From Desmospora profundinema (lineage in GTDB: Bacteria; Bacillota; Bacilli; Thermoactinomycetales; DSM-45169), in NCBI RefSeq assembly GCF_031454155.1, contig NZ_JAVDQG010000003.1, forward strand, positions 478,700 to 542,699: 64,000 bases of DNA, in the 5' to 3' direction. The notes below the pieces were generated by a model. It worked only from the letters and a program-made list of their open reading frames with translations. It had not been told where the DNA came from and did no database searches. Positions 52,102 to 61,201 of this stretch are shown one piece after another. The translations under genes were made by a program, and so were the position numbers. Within the stretch, counting starts at the first letter, position 1. Each line of letters opens with the position of its first letter.

Positions 52102-52992
52102 ATGAAAAAACTGCTTATCCTGGCTTTGATCGGGTTTTTTGCCCAACTAGTGGATGGCGCTTTGGGGATGGCTTATGGGGTTACATCCACATCACTGCTC
52201 CTATTTTTCGGGATCGCGCCGGCAATTGCTTCCGCCTCTGTCCATATGGCTGAAGTGGTAACGACTGCTGCATCCGGCATTTCTCATTGGAAGTTTGGCA
52301 ATGTGGATCGGGTTATTGTTAAACGGCTGATGGTTCCGGGAGCGTTGGGTGCTTTTGTGGGTGCTTGTTTTTTGAGCAATATTCCGGGTGACCTGGCTAG
52401 ACCTTTCATCTCGGCGTTTTTGTTTCTGCTGGGCTTCTATGTCCTCTATCGTTTTCTGTTTGTCAAACAGGTTCCACTGATGAAAAAGAAGAAACCCGGC
52501 AAATGGACGATTCCTCTGGGATTGTTTGCAGGGTTTGCCGATTCCACAGGCGGTGGAGGGTGGGGACCGCTTACCACCCCCATACTGATTTCCCATAAAG
52601 GAATGGAGCCGCGAAAAGTGATCGGATCCGTGGATACCAGTGAGTTTGCCGTGGCTGTTGCTGCCTCTTTGGGTTTTTTGATCGCGTTGGGTCCCTCTCA
52701 AATTGATTGGACATGGGTGGGGGCATTGATGTTGGGAGGGGTTTTGGCCGCTCCGATTGCGGCATGGTGTGTCAAATGGATACCGCCACAACTTTTGGGT
52801 GTGTTGGTGGGAGGGTTCATCATTGTGATCAATACCCGTACCATTTTGGACAGCACGGGGTGGGTTCCTCCATCTTTCTATCCATGGGTTTACGCCTGGC
52901 TGATTTTTTTATGGACCCTGGCTTTGGGGGCGGCCATCCAAAAGATCCGTACCGGCAGGCACTGCAAACAGTCTTCAGACTCTGACCATTGA
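52102..52992 (+). CDS. TauE/SafE family sulfite/organosulfonate exporter-like protein
   Basis: The protein is 296 residues with about eight hydrophobic segments and the duplicated family motif: LILALIGFFAQLVDGALGMA (first half) and PLGLFAGFADSTGGGGWGPL (second half). The family transports sulfite, sulfonates or related anions across the membrane. The ATG at 52102 follows AGGAGGAAGGGG. It lies between the two cta clusters on the same strand but has its own terminators on both sides, so a link to respiration is only positional. Confidence 0.87.
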   Translation: MKKLLILALIGFFAQLVDGALGMAYGVTSTSLLLFFGIAPAIASASVHMAEVVTTAASGISHWKFGNVDRVIVKRLMVPGALGAFVGACFLSNIPGDLARPFISAFLFLLGFYVLYRFLFVKQVPLMKKKKPGKWTIPLGLFAGFADSTGGGGWGPLTTPILISHKGMEPRKVIGSVDTSEFAVAVAASLGFLIALGPSQIDWTWVGALMLGGVLAAPIAAWCVKWIPPQLLGVLVGGFIIVINTRTILDSTGWVPPSFYPWVYAWLIFLWTLALGAAIQKIRTGRHCKQSSDSDH

Positions 52993-53073
52993 GGGGCCAG
53001 GCCGAATAAACGAATTCCAGCATAAAAGAGGGATATCGTCAACACTGATCTTAATAAAAAAAGAGAATTCTGA

Positions 53074-53134
53074 CCGAGCTCCCGTAGCGCAGGAGTCGGT
53101 TTCAGACGGTCCGGACGAATGTCCGGATATTTTT
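53074..53134 (+). terminator. Two hairpins ending the TauE transcript
   Basis: ACCGAGCTCC/GGAGTCGGT near 53074-53102 and TCCGGAC-GAAT-GTCCGGA (53110-53127) followed by TATTTTTG. The second is a standard terminator. The remaining bases before ctaB2 hold no gene. Confidence 0.75.
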
Positions 53135-53272
53135 GTTCTTTAAAATCAATTTTTTACATATTTACCCTTTCCTTTCGGAAGGATATGGATGACTCCACCT
53201 AGGGGACTGCAAATAGAGACTGTAAGGTAGAGGATTTCTACATAAATCGATTCCAGAGAGGAGAGCGTTCGT

Positions 53273-54193
53273 TTGGATCACGGAACGGAAATCGGGAAGG
53301 AAGTGCTTGGGAGATCACGGATCCAAACCGTCTCCCCTCCCCTGTGGAAGGACTATCTGAGTTTGATGAAACCAGGTATCACGTTGTCCAACCTGATTGC
53401 GACGGTGGCCGGTTTTCGACTGGCTGCCGGTGGATGGGGGCAGCCGGGTACATTTTTTTGGACGTTGGCAGGGACTTTCTTGGTAGTGGCGGGTGGATGT
53501 GTTTGGAATAACGTGTACGACCGTGATATCGATCCATGGATGTCCCGAACCCGTACACGTCCGATTCCCGCTGGCCGGATCTCGTGGAGGAGCGCCCGTT
53601 GGATCGGGTGGGGTTTTTCTTTGCTGGGACTGATCATCCTGCTTAGGTGTGTCAACGTTCTCTCCGCCGTTTGGGGTGCGGTGGGAGTAGGATGGTATGT
53701 CTTTGTCTATACCGCTTGGTTCAAAAGAAAATCCCCTTGGAACACGGTTATCGGCGGTGTTGCAGGTGCTGTCCCCCCTGTGATCGGGTGGACGGCGGTG
53801 ACCGGAGAGATGGGGTGGCCGGCTTGGGTGCTGTTTTTTATCTTGTTTTTCTGGCAACCCCCTCATTTTTATGCGCTGGCACTGTTGAAGGAAGCGGAAT
53901 ATCGCAAGGCGGGCATTCCCATGTGGCCGGTGGTGCGGGGATGGAGGGAAACATGGGAGCAGATGGCGGCTTGCGCCTGGGTGCTTCTCCCGATTTCAGG
54001 GTTGCTTCCTTTGCTGGGGTACGTGTCGTGGGAGTACCTGTGGGTAGTGATACCGCTGGGATTCGCTTTTGGTGGTTGGATAGGGGCGGGACGATGGGTA
54101 TATAAGCGGGATCGCTGGGCCCGTCAGGTTTTCCGATTGTCTCTGGTATATCTGTTGGGATGGATGGCGGCGGTCATTCACTTTGCTGGATAA
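53273..54193 (+). CDS. ctaB: Protoheme IX farnesyltransferase (haem o synthase), copy 2
   Basis: The protein is 306 residues, a diverged paralogue of the ctaB1 product. Motifs are NNVYDRDIDPWMSRTRTRPI and KEAEYRKAGIPMWPVVRG (second Asp motif is Glu-Ala-Glu here, KADD in copy 1). TTG at 53273 follows GAGAGGAGAG. It opens the second caa3 cluster. If the change at the second acidic motif matters, activity may differ from copy 1; other farnesyltransferases tolerate variation at this site, so I treat it as intact. Confidence 0.92.
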   Translation: MDHGTEIGKEVLGRSRIQTVSPPLWKDYLSLMKPGITLSNLIATVAGFRLAAGGWGQPGTFFWTLAGTFLVVAGGCVWNNVYDRDIDPWMSRTRTRPIPAGRISWRSARWIGWGFSLLGLIILLRCVNVLSAVWGAVGVGWYVFVYTAWFKRKSPWNTVIGGVAGAVPPVIGWTAVTGEMGWPAWVLFFILFFWQPPHFYALALLKEAEYRKAGIPMWPVVRGWRETWEQMAACAWVLLPISGLLPLLGYVSWEYLWVVIPLGFAFGGWIGAGRWVYKRDRWARQVFRLSLVYLLGWMAAVIHFAG

Positions 54194-54220
54194 AGAGTAA
54201 CGGAGGGTGGGGGTGATGGC

Positions 54221-55237
54221 ATGGGTGGGAAAAGCGGTTTGAGGCACTGGTTCGTCTGGCTGACACTCATCTTGGTGTCCGCCGGCTGCACCAATCCATC
54301 GATGTCCGTGCTGGATCCGGCTGGTCCGGTGGGTCGTGAGCAGTTAAAGCTGATCTACCTCAGTACCGGTATCATGACCTTGGTGGTCTTGGTGGTGGCG
54401 GTACTTTATATCTATATCGTGATCCGCTACCGGGAGAGACCCGGCCAAGAGGGTGAGATTCCGGAACAAGTGGAAGGAAACAAAAAGCTGGAAGTGTTGT
54501 GGACAGTCGTTCCCATCATCCTGCTGGTGATCCTGGCTGTCCCTACGATTGCGACCACTTTTAACATCAATGAAAAGCCGGATCCAGCCGAGTCCATCCG
54601 TGTCAATGTGATCGGATATCAATACTGGTGGGGGTTTGAATATCCGGAGTTTGGAGTGAATACCGCGAATGAAGTCCATATTCCCACCGGGAAAAAGATC
54701 GAATTCATTTTAAGAGCCCATGACGTTATCCATGCTTTTTGGGTGCCTAGCTTGGGCGGAAAAGAAGACTTGAATCCCGAGCGCAACACCCGTCTCGTCC
54801 TGCAGGCGGACAAGCCCGGCATTTATGAAGGCAAATGTGCGGAGTTGTGCGGTGCCGCTCACGCGCTTATGAATTTTCGTGTCATCGCCCATCCCCCTGA
54901 GGAGTTTAACGAGTGGATCGCTTCCCAAAAAAGCCCGGATTCCACTCCGCAAAGTGATAGGGGCAGGGAAGGGCAGAGGCTGGTGGGGCAAAACTGTATC
55001 GGTTGCCATGCCGTCGAGAACGCCGGATATCCCGTCCAGGGGAGTACAGGTCCCACGCTGAACGCATTTAGTAAACGGACGCGGATTGCTGGTGTAATCG
55101 ACAACAACCGGGAGAATCTGACCACATGGATGGTGGATCCCCAAGGGGTCAAACCTGGCAATCGGATGCCGGCTTTTGATCATTTAACAGAGGAGCAGAT
55201 CGATGCGATCGTGCAGTACCTCTTGGAATTGAAATGA
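54221..55237 (+). CDS. ctaC: Cytochrome caa3 oxidase subunit II with cytochrome c domain, copy 2
   Basis: The protein is 338 residues. Lipoprotein signal ending VSAGC (Cys23), two membrane helices, CuA domain with QYWWGFEYPEFG, HAFWVPSLGGKEDLNPER and CAELCGAAHALMNFRV, and a C-terminal cytochrome c with CIGCH and GNRMPAFDHL. All CuA and haem ligands are kept, so it should be functional. It starts 27 bases after ctaB2 behind GGGGGTGATGGC. Compared with copy 1 the conserved cores are alike but the linkers differ throughout, so the duplication is old. Confidence 0.94.
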   Translation: MGGKSGLRHWFVWLTLILVSAGCTNPSMSVLDPAGPVGREQLKLIYLSTGIMTLVVLVVAVLYIYIVIRYRERPGQEGEIPEQVEGNKKLEVLWTVVPIILLVILAVPTIATTFNINEKPDPAESIRVNVIGYQYWWGFEYPEFGVNTANEVHIPTGKKIEFILRAHDVIHAFWVPSLGGKEDLNPERNTRLVLQADKPGIYEGKCAELCGAAHALMNFRVIAHPPEEFNEWIASQKSPDSTPQSDRGREGQRLVGQNCIGCHAVENAGYPVQGSTGPTLNAFSKRTRIAGVIDNNRENLTTWMVDPQGVKPGNRMPAFDHLTEEQIDAIVQYLLELK

Positions 55238-55268
55238 CGCACCGTGTTCTGCGAGGAGGGAATACTAT

Positions 55269-57179
55269 ATGGCCACACTGATTATATTGATCGTCGTTGC
55301 CTTATTCCTGGCGGCAATTTTGACCGGAGGCTACAACGAACAATACTTGGACCGGGTGAAACAGAACTGGTTATGGGATTGGATCACAACGGTGGATCAC
55401 AAGAAGATTGGGATTCTCTATTTGATCGGTGGTGGACTCTTCTTTGCCATCGCAGGGCTGGAATCCCTGTTGATTCGGATTCAACTGATGTTTCCCAACA
55501 ATAAATTCATCTTGGGTGATGTTTTTAATCAGCTGCTGACCATGCACGGTACCACAATGATTTTCTTGGTGGCGCTCCCGGTCCTATTCGGTCTGATGAA
55601 TGTGATTGTGCCCTTGCAAATCGGAGCCCGAGATGTGGCTTTTCCTTTTCTTAATTCCCTCGGCTTTTGGCTGTATTTTGCCGGAGGGCTGCTGCTCAAT
55701 ATCAGCTGGATCTTCGGCGGAGCGCCTGATGCCGGGTGGACGAGTTATGCCACTTTGGCGCTCAATGATTTTAGTCCCGGACCGGGTGTCAATTATTATG
55801 TGCTGGGATTGCAAATTGCCGGGATTGGGACCTTGATCAGCGGAATCAACTTCCTGGTGACCATCATCAATATGCGGGCACCGGGTATGACGTATCTGCG
55901 CCTGCCGCTGTTTACTTGGACGACGTTTGTGACATCGGCTTTGATCTTGTTCGCTTTTCCGCCATTGACTGCCGGATTATTTATGATGATGTTTGACCGT
56001 CTGTTTGAGACCAATTTTTTTGCCACTAACGGAGGCGGTAATGCAACAGTGTGGCAGCACATTTTTTGGATTTTCGGCCATCCGGAGGTGTATATCCTGG
56101 TGCTGCCCGCGTTTGGCGTGTTTTCGGATGTGATCAGCACCTTTTCCAAAAAGCGTCTGTTTGGTTATCACTCCATGGTGTTTGCGGTGGTCTTAATCGG
56201 ATTTCTCGGATTTATGGTATGGGTGCACCATATGTTTACCGTCGGACTGGGTCCCATCGCCAACACGATCTTTGCGGTGGCCACCATGGCCATCGCGGTT
56301 CCCACCGGGATTAAGGTGTTTAACTGGCTTTTCACCATGTTGGGCGGCCGTATTCGATTTACTACGGCGATGCTGTTTGCAACGGGTTTTATCGTAGCGT
56401 TTGTCATGGGTGGGGTGACTGGCGTCATGCTGGCCGTCGTGCCGGCTGATCTTCAATTTCACGATACTTATTTTGTGGTCGCTCACTTCCATTATGTAAT
56501 CATTGGGGGCGTCGTGCTGGGCTTCTTTTCCGGATTTTACTACTGGTGGCCCAAGATTTTCGGCACCTTTTTGGATGAAAAATGGGGTAAGTGGCATTTC
56601 TGGCTTTTTTACTTAGGCTTTCACCTTACTTTTTTCCCGCAGCACTTCTTGGGATTGTTCGGGATGCCTCGGCGTGTTTTCACCTATGAGGCGGGATACG
56701 GTTTGGAGCTGAACAATCTTCTGAGCACCTTGGGTACGTTCCTGATGACGGCGGGAGTTTTCTGCTTGGTGTTTAATGTGCTGCGTACTGTAATCAAGGG
56801 ACAACAGGCCCCAGGGGATCCGTGGGATGGCCGTACATTGGAATGGTCGATTTCTTCCCCGCCCCCGGAGTACAACTTTGCTCAGGTCCCCCAAATCCGG
56901 GGCTTGGATGCCTGGTGGTTGGAAAAGCAGGAAGGAAACGACCGCATGCCGCCGGCGGAACCGTTGGGGCCGATTCACATGCCCTCTCCCAACTACCTGC
57001 CGTTCGTTATGACTCTGGGTTTTTTCATCTCTGGACTCGGCTTTGTTTTTCACAGCATCGAGGTGGGCTTCCTGGGGTTGGCGGTTGTAATCGTTACCTT
57101 ATATGTCCGCTCCTTTGAGGAGGATCACGGCTACCACCTCCATCCAAAGGAGTTGGAAGAAGGGGTGAACGGATCATGA
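55269..57179 (+). CDS. ctaD: Cytochrome caa3 oxidase subunit I, copy 2
   Basis: The protein is 636 residues. It keeps every motif seen in copy 1: LLTMHGTTMIFL, GHPEVYILVLPAFG, VWVHHMFTVG and HDTYFVVAHFHYVIIGG. The A1-type Glu is present, so the D proton path should work. The ATG at 55269 follows GAGGAGGG. The frame ends 4 bases into ctaE2 (ATGA overlap). Loops and the C-terminal tail (EDHGYHLHPKELEEG) differ from copy 1. Confidence 0.94.
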   Translation: MATLIILIVVALFLAAILTGGYNEQYLDRVKQNWLWDWITTVDHKKIGILYLIGGGLFFAIAGLESLLIRIQLMFPNNKFILGDVFNQLLTMHGTTMIFLVALPVLFGLMNVIVPLQIGARDVAFPFLNSLGFWLYFAGGLLLNISWIFGGAPDAGWTSYATLALNDFSPGPGVNYYVLGLQIAGIGTLISGINFLVTIINMRAPGMTYLRLPLFTWTTFVTSALILFAFPPLTAGLFMMMFDRLFETNFFATNGGGNATVWQHIFWIFGHPEVYILVLPAFGVFSDVISTFSKKRLFGYHSMVFAVVLIGFLGFMVWVHHMFTVGLGPIANTIFAVATMAIAVPTGIKVFNWLFTMLGGRIRFTTAMLFATGFIVAFVMGGVTGVMLAVVPADLQFHDTYFVVAHFHYVIIGGVVLGFFSGFYYWWPKIFGTFLDEKWGKWHFWLFYLGFHLTFFPQHFLGLFGMPRRVFTYEAGYGLELNNLLSTLGTFLMTAGVFCLVFNVLRTVIKGQQAPGDPWDGRTLEWSISSPPPEYNFAQVPQIRGLDAWWLEKQEGNDRMPPAEPLGPIHMPSPNYLPFVMTLGFFISGLGFVFHSIEVGFLGLAVVIVTLYVRSFEEDHGYHLHPKELEEGVNGS

Positions 57180-57799
57180 AGATTGAAGAGAAGACGGCAT
57201 CAGTGGCTGGTCTTCCTGCGGAACCGGAAAGGGCCACGCTGGAAGGGAAAAACAAGATTCTTGGTTTTTGGTTGTTCCTCGGTGCGGAAACGACTCTCTT
57301 TGCGACGATGTTCGGCACTTACCTGGCTTTAAAAGGAGAGACCCTAGATGGGCCCACTCCCCCTGAGATATTTGTAATGCCTGTGGTGGCGTTGGCTACT
57401 GTGGTCCTGCTCACCAGCAGCTTGACCAGTGTGTTTGCCATCATGGCCATGCACCAAAATGATGTAAAGAAGATGATTCGTTGGTTTGGATTGACGATTT
57501 TGCTGGGGGCTGTTTTTCTCGGAGTGGAGATCTATGAGTTTATTGAATATACGCACCTGGGGCACACCCTGACCAGCAGTGCTTTTGGGTCCTCGTTTTA
57601 CCTGCTGTTGGGTACACACGGAAGCCACGTGTTATATGGGGTGTGTTGGATCATCGGTTTGATGATCCAGGCACGCCATAAAGGGATTACGGTTCACACG
57701 GCACCGAAATTTTACGTTGCCAGTCTGTACTGGCACTTTGTCGATGTGGTATGGGTATTCATCTTCACGGTCGTATACCTGATGGGAATGATGGCATAA
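57176..57799 (+). CDS. ctaE: Cytochrome caa3 oxidase subunit III, copy 2
   Basis: The protein is 207 residues with five membrane segments and the same motifs as copy 1 (NKILGFWLFLGAETTLFATM, FGSSFYLLLGTHGSHVLYGV, YWHFVDVVWVFIFTVVYLMG). It overlaps ctaD2 by 4 bases. After 15 bases it is followed directly by ctaG2, with no ctaF-like frame in between. Confidence 0.94.
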   Translation: MKIEEKTASVAGLPAEPERATLEGKNKILGFWLFLGAETTLFATMFGTYLALKGETLDGPTPPEIFVMPVVALATVVLLTSSLTSVFAIMAMHQNDVKKMIRWFGLTILLGAVFLGVEIYEFIEYTHLGHTLTSSAFGSSFYLLLGTHGSHVLYGVCWIIGLMIQARHKGITVHTAPKFYVASLYWHFVDVVWVFIFTVVYLMGMMA

Positions 57800-57814
57800 G
57801 AGGGGAAGATACGG

Positions 57815-58762
57815 ATGGAGGTTCTTTGGAAGCAGTTCTTTGTTCCCCAGTTGTGGAATGGAGGACTCAATCTGTTGGTGTTGGTGGTGGCAGCTCTCTA
57901 CTTGTCTGCTACCGGCCGTTGGCGATCGCGTTTCCATGGCTCATCACGGGTGGCCCCTTCACGGAAGATCCTTTTTTTGGGGGGGCTGCTCCTGTTCTAC
58001 TTGGCTTTGGGAAGCCCATTGGCATGGATCGGTCATGAATTGTTCAGCGTCCATATGTTTCAGCAATCCATCCTTTATCTGGTGGTTCCGCCACTTCTTA
58101 TCCGTGGGATTCCCGATTGGCTGTGGCAGGTGATATGGGGGTGGAAAGGGCTGGACCGATTCCTCCGTTTTGGAACCAAGCCCCTCATCGCTCTGGTATG
58201 GTTTAACGGCCTGTTTTCCATCTACCATATTCCGGCCGTCTTTGATGCGTTGATGGGAACCCATTCGCTTCAGTGGTCGGCCCACTTTGTATTGATGGCG
58301 GCGGCGGGCTTGATGTGGTGGCCGGTTTTGTCTCCCTTGCCGGAGTACACGCTCCTTACCCCCCTGCGCAAGATGGCCTATATTGCAGCTGCAGGTGTGC
58401 TGCTGACTCCCGCTTGCGCCTTGATCATTTTTGCCGACCATGTGCTGTTCGCCTCCTATACCGGTGGAGAGAGCGTACTATCGATGATGGATCCGAGGGA
58501 CGATCAACAAATGGGCGGCGTGATTATGAAGATCATGCAGGAGGGAATCTACGGGGGTATGCTGGGTTATGTATTCATCAAGTGGATCAGGCGGGATAGA
58601 GATATCTACGGAGTGCCGGACAATCGGGAAGTTCCGTCTCCGGTACGGCGTGGGGAGCTGGTTCACAACGTTTCACCCCGATCTTCGGTGGAGGAGGCGG
58701 AAAAGGGGATGGGGGGAGTGCCTTACGAACGGGACGTCTCCCGCAGTTCGGGTTCTACATAG
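57815..58762 (+). CDS. ctaG: Cytochrome c oxidase assembly factor CtaG (caa3-type), copy 2
   Basis: The protein is 315 residues with seven hydrophobic segments and the family pattern HELFSVHMFQQSILYLVVPP, MAAAGLMWWPVLSPLPEYTL and MMDPRDDQQMGGVIMKIMQE. It has a polar C-terminal tail of about 55 residues that copy 1 lacks in part (EEAEKGMGGVPYERDVSRSS). The ATG at 57815 follows AAGAGGGG. It is the last gene of the second cluster; just 13 bases behind its stop begins the IS605-like relic. Confidence 0.92.
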   Translation: MEVLWKQFFVPQLWNGGLNLLVLVVAALYLSATGRWRSRFHGSSRVAPSRKILFLGGLLLFYLALGSPLAWIGHELFSVHMFQQSILYLVVPPLLIRGIPDWLWQVIWGWKGLDRFLRFGTKPLIALVWFNGLFSIYHIPAVFDALMGTHSLQWSAHFVLMAAAGLMWWPVLSPLPEYTLLTPLRKMAYIAAAGVLLTPACALIIFADHVLFASYTGGESVLSMMDPRDDQQMGGVIMKIMQEGIYGGMLGYVFIKWIRRDRDIYGVPDNREVPSPVRRGELVHNVSPRSSVEEAEKGMGGVPYERDVSRSSGST

Positions 58763-58775
58763 GAGTGATGGGCTT

Positions 58776-59152
58776 TGACACTCCCCATGCGTAAACGCAG
58801 GGGATTCTTGGGTAATCTCCAGTAACCCGGAGAAATTTACCAAGCGAACCCCGTGAGCCCCACGGTTAAAAAGAGTGTAGTTGCCATGTCTTACGTTTGG
58901 AATGACTGCTTGGTTTTCGCATTTCATTCCAACAATTGAGGTACGCATAGCATTTTACGTGCAAGACGATTGGCTTGCACAACCCCATATGCTATCCACT
59001 TTTCAAGGAGCAACTACTCTTCATTGTATCCATAGAACGTATGTTTGTAAATGACTTTTCAGAATTTGTCGTTCTTAGCATCCCCACAAGGGGGATACCG
59101 AACGATGCTCGCTTTCATCCCCATAGCTGAAGCCAGGGGTTTTCCCGCTCGC
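58776..59152 (-). mobile_element. IS605/IS1341-like element relic without transposase
   Basis: About 375 bases carry ends seen in IS605-family elements with tnpB. On the plus side TGACACTCCCC-ATGCG-TAAA-CGCA-GGGGATTC forms a hairpin (58782-58804). On the other side CCCCATAGCTGAAGCCAGGGG (59119-59139) forms a second, and TCCCCACAAGGGGGA (59081-59095) a third. Read on the minus strand, the part next to the first end translates as LLEITQESPAFTHGECQS, the C-terminal tail I associate with TnpB proteins, so that side is the right end. No tnpA or tnpB gene is left. The 480-base gap between ctaG2 and the globin gene is mostly this element. Confidence 0.65.
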
Positions 59153-59179
59153 AAAGAATATAACCACAGCATTTGCTGA

Positions 59180-59217
59180 CAACGAAAGAACCGCCCAAGG
59201 AGGCGGTTCTTTCGTTG
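59180..59217. terminator. Strong hairpin behind the IS605-like relic
   Basis: CAACGAAAGAACCGCC pairs perfectly over 16 bp with GGCGGTTCTTTCGTTG around CAAGGA. The T run is poor. It probably was the terminator of the second cta cluster, now 420 bases from the ctaG2 stop because of the insertion. Confidence 0.65.
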
Positions 59218-59244
59218 AGTGTGGGATGACGGGCGGTAAAAGAG

Positions 59245-59637
59245 CTATTCCCCTTCTTTTCCCGGTTGGTTTACCATATGAGCGGCGGTGAAATAGAGCC
59301 GGCTCCACATTTCATCTCGCAACTCCCCTTTGATTCCGGCTTCGTCCAGAGCTTCCGACATGCACCGGAGCCAGGCTTCTGCTCGTTTCGGAGTGATGGG
59401 GAAGGGAAGGTGGCGTGCCCGCAGCCGGGGATGGCCGTGTACACGGCTGTACAAGGCGGGGCCGCCGAAGAATTGCGTCAGAAACTGCCGCTGCTTTTCC
59501 ATCACCGGTTCGATGTCTTTAGGAAACAGCGGTGCCAGGAGAGGGTCTTGCTGCACCCGCGGATAAAACGATTCCACGATCTTACGGATGGTTTCCTCTC
59601 CTCCCATCCGTTGGTACAGACTAGCTGTCGGGTCCAT
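59245..59637 (-). CDS. Truncated haemoglobin, group II (YjbI/trHbO type)
   Basis: The protein is 130 residues. Family marks are SLYQRMGGEETIRKIVESFY (Tyr B10 region), FPKDIEPVMEKQRQFLTQFF, the proximal His in GHPRLRARHLPFPI and the Trp G8 in AEAWLRCMSEALDE. Such globins bind O2 or NO and protect against nitrosative stress or supply oxygen. The ATG at 59637 follows GGAGG. It starts 15 bases after hemL and shares its transcript. Confidence 0.9.
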   Translation of the reverse strand: MDPTASLYQRMGGEETIRKIVESFYPRVQQDPLLAPLFPKDIEPVMEKQRQFLTQFFGGPALYSRVHGHPRLRARHLPFPITPKRAEAWLRCMSEALDEAGIKGELRDEMWSRLYFTAAHMVNQPGKEGE

Positions 59638-59652
59638 TACACAACCTCCAGA

Positions 59653-60939
59653 TCAGAGCTGGGAAAAAGCGGTTTTTACGGCTTCCAGCGTGTGGTCGAT
59701 GTCTTCATCCGAGTGAGCGGTTGTTAAAAACCAGGCTTCGTATTTGGACGGGGCCAGATAAACCCCCTGATTCAGCATGGCCCGGAAAAAACGGCCGAAC
59801 TGTTCACCATCAGCGGCTTTTGCCCCTTCATAATCAGTCACCGGATGATCGGTGAAATAGAGGGTGAGAGCTCCTCGGGTCCGATTTACCTGAATGGGCA
59901 TGCCTGCCCGCTGGGCCATGGTGCGTATGCCTTCTTCCAAACGGCGCCCCTTGCGGTCCAATTCCGTATAGACATCCGGTTGGGAGAGTGCTTCCAAGCA
60001 TGCGATTCCCGCCGAGATGGAGAGAGGGTTTCCCGCCATGGTGCCCGCTTGGTAGGTGGGTCCCATGGGCGCCACCTGTTCCATGATTTCCCGTCTTCCT
60101 CCGTAGGCACCGATGGGCAGGCCGCCGCCGATAATTTTTCCGAGGGCTGTCAGATCGGGCTCTACTCCATACCAGGTTTGAACACCGCCATAGTGAAAGC
60201 GGAAAGCGGTGATGACCTCATCATAAATAACCAAAGCGCCGGCATCATGAGCCAGCTGATTGATCGTTTCCAAAAAGCCCGGTTTGGGCTCCACGATCCC
60301 GAAGTTTCCCACTAACGGCTCCACCAAAACCGCAGCCACCTGCTCTCCCCAGCGGTTCAGGGCTTCCTTTAACCCTGCTGCATCGTTAAATGGGACCGTG
60401 ATGACTTCACTGGCCAAACTTTGGGGGATTCCGGCGCTGTCGGGAGTGCCCAAGGTGGACGGTCCGGATCCGGCGGCCACCAGCACCAGATCGGAATGGC
60501 CATGGTAGCATCCCGCGAATTTGATTACTTTATCCCGCCCGGTGTATGCCCGGGCAAGGCGAATGGTACTCATGACTGCTTCTGTGCCGCTGTTGACGAA
60601 GCGGAGTTGTTGGCAGGAAGGGATCGCCTCCCGTAATAGACGTCCAAACCGTAGCTCTTTCTCTGTCGGCGCTCCGTATAACACCCCGTCGGCGGCTGCT
60701 TTTTGAATGGTTTGAGTGACATGGGGATGGGCATGTCCCAGGATGATGGGGCCGAAAGCGGCCAGGTAATCGATATAACGGTTGTCGTCTTCATCCCAAA
60801 AATAAGCACCCTGTGCCCGTTTCATATAGAGAGGGTGGTCCAGCCCTACAGCTCGAAAAGATCGGGAAGGGCTGTTTACCCCACCGACGATGACATCCAA
60901 CGCTTCTTTATGTAAGGCAGAAGAGCGGCTTTGCTTCAT
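59653..60939 (-). CDS. hemL: Glutamate-1-semialdehyde 2,1-aminomutase (HemL/GsaB)
   Basis: The protein is 428 residues, a class III PLP enzyme that makes 5-aminolevulinate, the precursor of haem. The core is [14 protein letters not shown], the cofactor-related [20 protein letters not shown], the Asp in [16 protein letters not shown] and the PLP Lys in [18 protein letters not shown]. The ATG at 60939 follows CAGGAGGAAC. Bacillus has a hemAXCDBL operon plus a second copy (GsaB); standing apart from other hem genes, this may be the second type. It is next to a globin and oxidase genes. Confidence 0.88.
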   Translation of the reverse strand: MKQSRSSALHKEALDVIVGGVNSPSRSFRAVGLDHPLYMKRAQGAYFWDEDDNRYIDYLAAFGPIILGHAHPHVTQTIQKAAADGVLYGAPTEKELRFGRLLREAIPSCQQLRFVNSGTEAVMSTIRLARAYTGRDKVIKFAGCYHGHSDLVLVAAGSGPSTLGTPDSAGIPQSLASEVITVPFNDAAGLKEALNRWGEQVAAVLVEPLVGNFGIVEPKPGFLETINQLAHDAGALVIYDEVITAFRFHYGGVQTWYGVEPDLTALGKIIGGGLPIGAYGGRREIMEQVAPMGPTYQAGTMAGNPLSISAGIACLEALSQPDVYTELDRKGRRLEEGIRTMAQRAGMPIQVNRTRGALTLYFTDHPVTDYEGAKAADGEQFGRFFRAMLNQGVYLAPSKYEAWFLTTAHSDEDIDHTLEAVKTAFSQL

Positions 60940-61087
60940 AAGTTCCTCCTGTGGGCGATAAAGGTTTTCATGTTTTCTATTCTATCGGGGGAACCGGTGG
61001 TGGAGCAAGGAACATTGTCTGTTAAGGCCTGTTAAGTCATTTAATTTCTGTGAGTAGAGGGGGGCGGTACGGTCCTTGCTTCGCCTT

Positions 61088-61132
61088 TGCACTCACAGAG
61101 CACAAGTCGCGCCTGGGTCACTCGCTATGTGC
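61088..61132 (+). repeat. Dispersed single copy of the 53-bp repeat
   Basis: GCACTCACAGAGCACAAGTC and then GCGCCTGGGTCACTCGCTATG repeat the junction and first two-thirds of the unit found at 51791-51938, with a few deletions. It lies in the 500-base gap between hemL and the DUF1835 gene. Confidence 0.75.
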
Positions 61133-61201
61133 GCTTTTTTGCAACGAAACGAAGACGGGTACCGACCAGGGATCTCGTCCTACGGATTGTTCAGACACGC
61201 C

